DNA of 64,000 bases from Bacteroidota bacterium (GTDB taxonomy: Bacteria > Bacteroidota > Bacteroidia > AKYH767-A > OLB10): positions 620,001 to 684,000 of the forward strand of contig JADKDR010000001.1 in NCBI GenBank assembly GCA_016714535.1. The letters are read 5' to 3'. The position numbers were made by a program, and so were the translations under genes. The notes below the pieces were generated by a model that saw only the letters and a list, made by a program, of their open reading frames with translations, was not told the origin of the DNA and searched no databases. Below are positions 57,094 to 64,000 of this stretch, piece after piece (position 1 is the first letter of the stretch; each line of letters begins with the position of its first letter).

Positions 57094-57118
57094 GCGGGCG
57101 AGCCAAAGGCTCGCCCGC
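57094..57118 (-). terminator. hairpin after B3, likely terminator
   Basis: The stem GCGGGCGAGCC and GGCTCGCCCGC is the same as that at 53390-53414, but the loop reads AAA on the + strand, so the whole is the reverse complement of the other. It is 40 bases beyond the B3 stop. On the - strand it is followed by AGTATTTTGGAG. Confidence 0.7.
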
Positions 57119-57157
57119 GATTACTTAATACTTAGAACGTTTACACGTACCGTTACT

Positions 57158-58888
57158 TCACAGTTTTACCACTTTTTACTCACACCTTCTATATTCACTA
57201 CATACACGCCCGGCAACCAAGCATTAGTTTCAAGCATTACTGTATTTGATTTTGCAAGTACAATATCCTTTTGCTCTATCATGCGCCCTGTTATATCTTG
57301 CACTTGCAGGTGGTAGGTTTTGTTTTTTGCATTTTGCAATGTGATGTACAAAATATCTTTAATAGGATTTGGGTATAGGTTGAAACTATACCTATTGAGT
57401 TCATCAATATTGCTTGGATTTACGATATGCCATTTACTTACCCAAAAGTCGTGGGCATCATTAATTAATGAATCATACAATGGCGCACCCACATCTCCTG
57501 AGTTACCTGCAGTAACCACTCCTGCAAGAATAAATGTACTATCATTTAAAAGAATCAACGATGGCGTTTCATCTCTTTTGCCACTGCCGATAGTTTTATC
57601 CCAGATGATGTTGAGATTGCTATCCATACGTACCAACCAAAAATCATAATTATTTGGATCAGCAAGGTTTACTTTTCGGTTTTCACTTTTCTCAAAACTT
57701 GAGTCAGATGTTGACAAACAAACGCATAAATAACCCCCATCGGTAGTTGCAATAATTTGCCATATTTGATCTTGGGAATTTCCTCCAATTCTGCGTTGCT
57801 TTAACATGTTCCCTTTTGCAGTTTCTATTACATAACCCCAAATATCCAAATAACCCCGTGGCAAAGTATCTTGTATGCCATCATTACATGGATAAAAATT
57901 ACCTTGCAGTGAAGCCATTCCCAAGTTACTTCCTATAGCTATATTACCATTAGAACTTAAAGCTGCACAGATTGCAAAATCATCCGCTTTGAGGCACCCG
58001 TAACGCCTATCCCATATTTTGTTACCTGCTGAGTCAATTAACAGTAACCAGTTGTCATACTTCCAATAAGTTGAATCAAATACAAGAGAAAATGAAGAAT
58101 CACTTACATCACCATAGCTTGGGCCAGAATAGGTACCATTGGTAGTGCCGCTAATTAAGTATTTGAATCGGAAATTGGCAAATATTGCCAGCATAGTCCC
58201 AACTTGAACTACCATAATTATTATCCCAAATTTTGGTGCCATTGGTGTCCATCTTTACAATCCAAATATCAATAAAACCAACAAAGGTATCTGTTACATC
58301 TCCACCGGGTATGTAGCCATTTGAATATCCTCCAATGAGTAATTTATTATCAGGAATCATAGCCCCGCAATACGTTTTATCGTCCCATATATCACCTACG
58401 CGCTTCTCCCATTGTACAACATTACTATCATCTCAATTTCACTATCCACCAGTCTTGCTTTTTGAATAGCGTGGTTCTGTTTTTTTTCGCAAGCGTTTTG
58501 AATTGCTCGACCCAATAAGATAAATATTGTTTTTGTTGTCGGAAAAGGAATAATTGAAGCCTTCGTCCTGTTCTCCTCCAAGACTTCTATCCCACATAAT
58601 ATTTCCATTGGCATCGAGCTTAGTAACCCAAATATCTGCCGAAGCAAGGTTAGAGTCAATGGAGCTGCAATTGTGGTTGGTTTTTGTTCCACTTGGATAT
58701 AACCCCTCCGATAATCCGGCTACATAAAAACTCCCACTTGAATCTTTTGATAACATATTAAGATTCCCAAACTCCCAGGTTGAACTTCCTAAAACTTTTT
58801 CCCACTCCTTGGCAAATACAGGTTTTTGCGCATGTGCTTTGAGTTGGATTAAAATTACTACAAGTAAAATGTATAGTATGCGCGTCAT
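57158..58888 (-). pseudogene. B3: secreted T9SS repeat protein with several frame breaks
   Basis: From ATG 58888 the start (MTRILYILLVVILIQLKAHAQ) and repeats match B2 closely. The frame breaks at least four times: near 58440-58500, twice around 58150-58190 (NIxxPISDSKYLISG is restored by one T and one A), and at the A5 run near 57170, where one A gives GVSKKVVKL and a stop at 57158. The C-terminal sorting domain is present (YSFNLYPNPIKDILYITLQN, LPGVYVVNIEGVSKK). Each break is a single-base change relative to B2. The gene is coupled to A3 by a four-base overlap. Confidence 0.75.
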
Positions 58889-60640
58889 AGCTTTAATATT
58901 TTTACTCGCTCACTCTGACCATTTTTATTTAAATAATATATAAAAGAAAGGCCTTTTGGAATTTTGTTATCTAAAATTTCTGCACCACAATTAGCTGCAT
59001 AAATTTCTCCTTGTGCACCTATCCATGTAATGATTTTTGTTACTGAATTTAATTCAATTGGTAAGAAATTATCATCGGCAATAACAATTGACTTCATTTC
59101 CTCAGTGTAATTATTATTTGAACCTATCATACGTAAATCAGCACCTGAGGTTACAACTTTATAATAAGCTTCACCAGTTGGCTGAGTTGGCTGTTTCATC
59201 CATGAGTAGATAAAACTTTCGCTTAGTTCACCGGTAATTGAAATACCAAAGTTGTTACCTGATATATTTTGTTGTATTGTATAATACTCGTAATTATTGA
59301 AGAATGTAGTTTTAACAGGTCTTCCATCGCTATTATCTGCATAAAAACATGCCGATTTCCAATTATTGGTATTCGGATCTGAATAATTGAAACCAATACA
59401 CATTATTTGGCCGGAGTTTGGATTTACCAACCCACTTTTTCTTTCATAGGAAACAACTGGTTGGGATTTTTGATATGTACTAATATCTGGTAAAACGTCA
59501 GAAATGGAGCCATGAAAGTAACAACTTCCATCGGTATACGTATTATCTGTTTTCAGTATTTTAGGCCAAGGCCCCGGTTGTGTAACATAATCATAAAAAA
59601 CAGTATGGCCATAAATATTAAAGTCCTGTAAGTCTTGGCCAACCCAAACCACTGTATAACCTTCTTGCACATTACTTATCGAAAGGTTTCGCCTGTTTCT
59701 TGCTATGCGAGGATGGGAGAAAACATTACTACCGGTTGCAAGTTTTAAATATTCTAAATTTACAGAAGGTCCGGTAAAAGCGCAGTTCTGATATTGAGAA
59801 AATACGAGATCATTACTTACACAAATTTGACTGATTGAATTTGGATTTCCGATAGTAGGAGCCATAAAAGTAATCTTAACTTTTCCAGGATTGCTGAATT
59901 GTTGCCCTGCTATTGTAGGCACATCCATAATTGCAACATCAGGGGTATAGTATGGAGGGTCAATTGTATATGTTCCTGTAGGGTCATTAAATATTGGAAA
60001 TTCATAATTCGTCATACATAATGTTATAGAGTTATTCCAAAAGGTGCCGGCAGCCCCAAATATTTTTTGTTGGCCTTGAGCATTAATTTGATCAAACACA
60101 ATAAAAAAATGTTCTTGCTGATCACTGTCAATATGTATTCCTGTTTGACATGCAGTACCATTTCCTAATGCCGTATTAGAAACTTGTGTCCATGTTTGAT
60201 TACCCGGATTAAATTGTTCAACTAACAACATTGGAGTTGTCCCATTCAAATAAGCAATTAATGCAAACCAAATATTATTTCGTTGGATTAAGGCCACATC
60301 TGCTTCTGTGATATTGACCGGCAAATCTAAAATATCAAAGTAACTGTTCCCCGGAGTAGAATATTTCCAAAACATACTCCCAGGGTTACCAGCCCATACA
60401 ACCAAATCCATTTCAGTTAGTATACCAAGAACATTGGTTATAAGTATATCATTTGAGGTTTGATAAACGTAAGGGTAATTAGGTGTTGGCCCTACACTTT
60501 TTGTGCATTTCGTTTCCGGTATGGTTGCTGCCTTAAACTGCGCTACCATTACATTGCTAAGCAAACAAAGAGCAACTAAAATTGCCCCCCCCCGCAAATA
60601 CTTTGCCTGTGCGGGTTTCAGGCTTAGTGATTTTTTTCAT
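58885..60640 (-). CDS. A3: secreted T9SS protein, start disrupted by a G9 tract
   Basis: The body is intact: ILVALCLLSNVMVAQ (signal peptide), NDILITNVLGILTEMDLVVW, FWKYSTPGNSYFDILDLPVN, CMTNYEFPIFNDPTGTYTID, VVSYERKSGLVNPNSGQIMC, SITGELSESFIYSW and the end PKGLSFIYYLNKNGQSERVK. The expected start is ATG 60640 (MKKITKPETRTGKVFAGG), but the C9 run at 60585-60593 puts it one base out of frame; eight would be in frame. As it stands, only a TTG at 60597 opens the reading frame. No PNP-type signature is seen near the C-terminus, so it may be a variant sorting domain. Confidence 0.75.
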
Positions 60641-60669
60641 CCTGTATAATTTTTTAATTGGTTACGATG

Positions 60670-60699
60670 TAAATATAAATAATATTTTGAACGGGCAAA
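60670..60699 (-). promoter_or_regulatory. promoter of A3
   Basis: TTTG (60699-60696), an 18-base spacer and TATATTTA (60677-60670) on the - strand resemble the A1 and A2 promoters, with the same TTTGCC start and spacing. The upstream sequence otherwise differs. Confidence 0.55.
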
Positions 60700-61059
60700 T
60701 ATTTTTTTTAACCGTAGCCTATGTTGTAAAATATCAAAGCGCATAGTACCCTTCAACAATCCCCTCCATACCCTATCTAAGTAAGAAGAGCTTGTTTTAA
60801 ATAAAAAAGAAAAATGAATTGCTTTTTTTTCTTGATAAAATATTAAACCGATGTGTTCAATTAAATTAATTTTTTTTGAGTTGGTATATTGTAACTAATA
60901 GGCATTAAAAAATCCTAACTAATTTTTGTGTGTTCACCATGTTTGATTGGCAGGCGAAAAAATAAACTGTAACGGTATGCCAAGGCATACCGTCCAAATA
61001 GCTACCGTATGTATGAGTTGTGCAGATGTGTATATATTTGCTGCTTATTAAATGTAAAA
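60700..61059. other. spacer between A3 and rfbB
   Basis: No gene is visible. It contains a perfect 10-bp palindrome (60972-60993) and long T and A runs. It should hold the rfbB promoter, which I could not place. Confidence 0.45.
60972..60993. repeat. perfect inverted repeat upstream of rfbB
   Basis: ACGGTATGCC (60972-60981) and GGCATACCGT (60984-60993) are complementary with a two-base centre. It could be an operator or a terminator, though no T-tract follows on either strand. Confidence 0.6.
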
Positions 61060-62130
61060 ATGACTTTTGAAAAAAACATTCTAATTACCGGAGGTGCCGG
61101 TTTTATTGGCAGCCATGTAGTACGCAGGTTTATTACCCATTATAAGAACTATAAAATATTTAACCTTGATAAACTTACTTATGCGGGTAATCTTGAAAAT
61201 TTAAAAGATATAGAGCAATCTACCAATTACGAATTTATTAAGGCTGATATAACCGATGAAAATGAAATCAATCAACTTTTTGAAAAACATGCATTTGACA
61301 GTGTGATCCATCTTGCTGCCGAAAGTCATGTAGACCGTAGCATTCTGAGCCCTTTGGATTTTATTAAAACCAATATTTTAGGCACCGTTAATCTATTAAA
61401 TGCTGCAAAATCAATTTGGAAAAAAAACGGTCTATTGTCCTCTGGTTTATTCTATCACATAAGCACCGATGAAGTGTATGGAACCCTGGGCGCCACAGGT
61501 AAATTTACCGAAGCTACCAGCTATGACCCACACAGCCCATATAGCGCCAGCAAAGCAGGTAGCGATCACCTTGTACGTGCCTATCACGATACGTACCAAA
61601 TGCAGGTGGTCATTAGCAATTGCAGCAATAATTATGGAGCTAATCAATTTCCCGAAAAACTGATTCCATTGGCAATTAATAATATCATGCATAACAAACC
61701 GGTTCCTGTCTATGGGGCAGGTTTAAATGTTCGCGATTGGCTTTGGGTAGAGGATCATGCAGCAGCTATTGATTTAATTTTTCATAAAGGAAAAAAAGGG
61801 GAAACGTATAACATTGGGGGCAATAACGAATGGAAAAACATTGACCTACTGCATCTTTTGTGCAATATAATGGACAATAAACTAAACAGACCTAAGGGTG
61901 AAAGTGCCAAGCTGCTAACCTTTGTAAAAGACCGCGAAGGGCATGACTTACGTTATGCTATTGATGCCTCTAAACTAAAACATGAGCTGGGTTGGACGCC
62001 CTCCATTCAATTTGAACAAGGGCTGGAACACACCGTGGACTGGTACCTGGCCAACCAAAGCTGGATGGAGAATGTTATTTCGGGCAATTATTCGCACTAC
62101 TATCAGGAACAATATGCCAAGAGATTTTAG
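61060..62130 (+). CDS. rfbB: dTDP-glucose 4,6-dehydratase
   Basis: RfbB converts dTDP-glucose to dTDP-4-keto-6-deoxyglucose for rhamnose and other deoxysugars. The 356-residue protein has the NAD motif ILITGGAGFIGSHV with GGAGFIG at 11-17, LDKLTYAGNLENLKDI, LAAESHVDRSI, STDEVYGTLG and the catalytic Y-x3-K in YSASKAGSDHLVRAYHDTY, then NNYGANQFPEKLIPLAINNI. ATG 61060 (MTFEKN) is the natural start. Other rfb genes are not nearby. The sugar transferase at 3037-4458 may use downstream sugars. Confidence 0.92.
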   Translation: MTFEKNILITGGAGFIGSHVVRRFITHYKNYKIFNLDKLTYAGNLENLKDIEQSTNYEFIKADITDENEINQLFEKHAFDSVIHLAAESHVDRSILSPLDFIKTNILGTVNLLNAAKSIWKKNGLLSSGLFYHISTDEVYGTLGATGKFTEATSYDPHSPYSASKAGSDHLVRAYHDTYQMQVVISNCSNNYGANQFPEKLIPLAINNIMHNKPVPVYGAGLNVRDWLWVEDHAAAIDLIFHKGKKGETYNIGGNNEWKNIDLLHLLCNIMDNKLNRPKGESAKLLTFVKDREGHDLRYAIDASKLKHELGWTPSIQFEQGLEHTVDWYLANQSWMENVISGNYSHYYQEQYAKRF

Positions 62131-62446
62131 CAGAATATAGTTGCATATCTTTTGTTTTAATAACCTTTATTAGATAAATGGTGAGCAATGCTTCTCAACG
62201 CTTAAAAAGCAAACCAAATTACCCCGCCAAACGGTGCTATGTTAAATTATTTCAGGCAATTAAAATTATTACAAACCAGACAAAATTTTTCCCCATTTAC
62301 TGCGTTTGTTTACATTTGTGGATTGTTTCTGAAGATAGTGTTCCTTTATGAATTAGTAACTTAAACAACTTTATCGTTTAATTGCACCTAACGCATAGCA
62401 TGAAATAACTAAAACCTTAGAACTGAATTATTTAAGCATCATCAAA
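62131..62446. other. spacer between rfbB and sprA
   Basis: No coding frame is supported. It contains the sprA promoter candidate at 62287-62318, and a leader of about 120 bases follows it. Confidence 0.45.
62287..62318 (+). promoter_or_regulatory. possible sprA promoter
   Basis: TACATTTG at 62311-62318 fits the -7 consensus TAnnTTTG exactly, with a T-run at 62287-62290 at about -33. Transcription from about 62325 would leave a leader of 120 bases before the TTG start. Confidence 0.45.
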
Positions 62447-64000
62447 TTGAAAATAAGCAATTATTTTAAATATAGTCTTTTGTCGTTAATAGCCGTATCC
62501 GGCATCAGTTTGATTACTGGTGCAATGGAAGGGCCATTAAATCATTTTAGCGACAAGATTATAGAAATAAACGAACCGCCTGTTTTCGCTCCCGATACCG
62601 ACTCACTTAAATATCCTTTTGATGACCGCATTAGCGACCCGTATTCGTTGCCTTTCGACAATTCGCCACTTTATTTAAAAGATCCTTCTAATATAAGCAC
62701 CTCCATTGAATACGACCCTACCAGCAATGAGTACAACATAAATGACCGAATTGGAGACGAGTTTTTTCGCAATCCAAATTACATGACCTTTCAGGAATTT
62801 AACGAAGATCAAAATAAGCGGTCAACCAAAGCTTACTGGAAACAACTGGCAGATGGGGCAGATATTATCTCACAAAAGAAAAACCTCAATCCAAAGTTGT
62901 ATGTACCGGGTCGGCTATTTGAAAGTATATTTGGAAGCAATACGATTGACATACGTCCGCAAGGATCGGTGGAGTTAAGATTTGGACTCCAAACAAACCG
63001 CAACGAAAATCCCGCTTTGCCCGAGAAACAGCGAAGCGTTACCACATTCGATTTTCAACAAAAAATACAATTAAATGTAATAGGAAATATTGGGACCAAA
63101 TTAAAAACAGGCATCAATTATAATTCCGAAGCAAGTTTCGAATTCGAGAATAGGATGAAACTTGAATTTACAGGTGGCGAAGATGACATTATCAAGAAAA
63201 TAGAAGCCGGGAATGTGACACTGCCTTTAAATAGTACCCTCATACAAGGAAGCCAAAGCTTGTTTGGAATAAAAACGCAATTGCAATTTGGGCACCTTTC
63301 AGTAACAAGTGTATTCTCGCAGCAAAAAGGACAATCAAAAACCATAGAAGTAAAGAACGGTGCACAGACACAACCATTTGAAATTACGGGCGACAACTAT
63401 GAAGCTAACCGCCACTTTTTTATCGCGCAATATTTTCGCGATAATTATGATTATGCGATGCGTCAGATTCCTTTAATTCAATCACCTGTTATTGTTACCA
63501 AAATTGAAGTTTGGGTTGTAAAACCCGGACAAGTAGATACCCGCACACTGATAGGTTTTGGCGACTTAGGCGAGAAAAAGCCTAACAAAACTGGGCTTAC
63601 CGATCCCAATGGCCCCAACCTTCCAAACAATAATAGCAACACGCTGTATGCAAATCTGAATTTAGCACCTTACAATCAACTACGTGATATTAATTATGCC
63701 AATTATAATGTTCTGAATGGCTTAGGTCTTAATGCGCCTCAGGATTTTGAACGTATGGATAATGCAGTGCGATTACAACCAAGTGAATATACTTTTGACC
63801 CGCGGCTTGGTACGTTGTCATTAAGATCAACACTTAATCCGAATCAAGCATTGGCTGTAGCCTACGAATATCAGGTTGGTGGCCAGGTGTATCGTGTTGG
63901 CGACCTTACCAATAGTGGAATTGAACCTCCTAAACGTTTGTTTGTTAAGATACTTAAGAGCTCGGTTACCAATGTAACCTTGCCCCTTTGGGACTTGATG
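62447..64000 (+). CDS. sprA: T9SS outer-membrane translocon SprA, 5' part
   Basis: SprA is the giant 36-stranded outer-membrane channel of the type IX secretion system. The window holds its first 518 codons and the frame is still open at 64000. The N-terminus (KISNYFKYSLLSLIAVSGIS) is a signal peptide, and the body shows the SprA segments DRISDPYSLPFDNSPLYLKD, LYVPGRLFESIFGSNTIDIR, PQGSVELRFGLQTNRNENP, ARQRSV-like PEKQRSVTTFDFQQKIQLNV, KIGTKLKTGINYNSEASFEF and NDFEYMRFL-like SEYTFDPRLGTLSLRS. Start is best placed at TTG 62447, since no in-frame ATG precedes it. The full gene is probably over 7 kb. Confidence 0.92.
   Translation, partial: MKISNYFKYSLLSLIAVSGISLITGAMEGPLNHFSDKIIEINEPPVFAPDTDSLKYPFDDRISDPYSLPFDNSPLYLKDPSNISTSIEYDPTSNEYNINDRIGDEFFRNPNYMTFQEFNEDQNKRSTKAYWKQLADGADIISQKKNLNPKLYVPGRLFESIFGSNTIDIRPQGSVELRFGLQTNRNENPALPEKQRSVTTFDFQQKIQLNVIGNIGTKLKTGINYNSEASFEFENRMKLEFTGGEDDIIKKIEAGNVTLPLNSTLIQGSQSLFGIKTQLQFGHLSVTSVFSQQKGQSKTIEVKNGAQTQPFEITGDNYEANRHFFIAQYFRDNYDYAMRQIPLIQSPVIVTKIEVWVVKPGQVDTRTLIGFGDLGEKKPNKTGLTDPNGPNLPNNNSNTLYANLNLAPYNQLRDINYANYNVLNGLGLNAPQDFERMDNAVRLQPSEYTFDPRLGTLSLRSTLNPNQALAVAYEYQVGGQVYRVGDLTNSGIEPPKRLFVKILKSSVTNVTLPLWDLM

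Noticed and set aside
14075..60640. The T9SS repeat arrays as CRISPR or tandem DNA repeats.
   Set aside because: The repetition is at protein level with 50-80-residue period and diverged codons; there are no short identical repeats with unique spacers.
1..64000. tRNA, rRNA and riboswitch genes.
   Set aside because: No cloverleaf with a TTCGA-type loop, no rRNA segment and no recognised riboswitch core was seen on reading both strands.

Overview
The window looks like a gliding, type IX secretion (T9SS) member of the Bacteroidota. It carries gldB and gldC next to nadE, the start of a sprA gene at the right edge, many secreted proteins with C-terminal sorting domains, PorT-like and DUF2490 outer-membrane proteins, a fused E1 alpha/beta dehydrogenase, and promoters of the form TTTG then TAnnTTTG. 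I saw no tRNA, rRNA or CRISPR array.

Layout. (1) 0.3-12.3 kb is mostly housekeeping: a MacB-type ABC permease, a lipoprotein, a polyprenyl sugar transferase, a DoxX/DUF2071/methyltransferase run, a molybdenum-cofactor operon (membrane protein, THEP1-like NTPase, mobA, fdhD), a YciO/Sua5 protein and a cysteine desulfurase. (2) 12.3-36.2 kb is an AT-rich accessory island, read almost wholly on the + strand: GNAT, a T9SS repeat protein, CBU_0592-like, ACT, aldo/keto reductase and small membrane genes; then LysR, SPFH lipoprotein, isocitrate dehydrogenase, CutA-like, small helical proteins and DUF6671; then a lipoprotein, an LRR protein and DUF2490; then SRPBCC/MarR; then a carotenoid operon (methyltransferase, CrtA-like, CrtI/CrtD-like, CruF, CrtY) and a YjdM/PhnA-type zinc ribbon. 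Four same-orientation copies of a 0.2-0.3 kb relic repeat sit on the 5' side of island genes. (3) 36.5-49 kb returns to core genes: ArfB, the E1 dehydrogenase, two T9SS proteins, nadE, a PorT-like barrel, gldB, gldC and a class V aminotransferase. (4) 49.6-60.7 kb is a threefold tandem array of translationally coupled pairs of secreted proteins (A then B on the - strand), each with its own promoter; the first two units in transcription order are each followed by a hairpin. (5) 61-64 kb holds rfbB and the 5' part of sprA.

How it works together. Sorting-domain proteins would be exported by the T9SS whose parts are represented here by gldB, gldC and sprA. The carotenoid genes are a compact tail of a pathway whose first step (crtB) is not in the window. 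The mobA/fdhD operon points to a molybdenum formate dehydrogenase elsewhere.

A caution applies throughout. About twenty single-base frame breaks, mostly in homopolymers, interrupt otherwise well conserved genes. Most fit sequencing or assembly error. Two small island genes carry in-frame stops, and two of the tandem A genes carry a G9 tract in the signal-peptide region that puts them out of frame with their start codon; these deserve a check as real biology.
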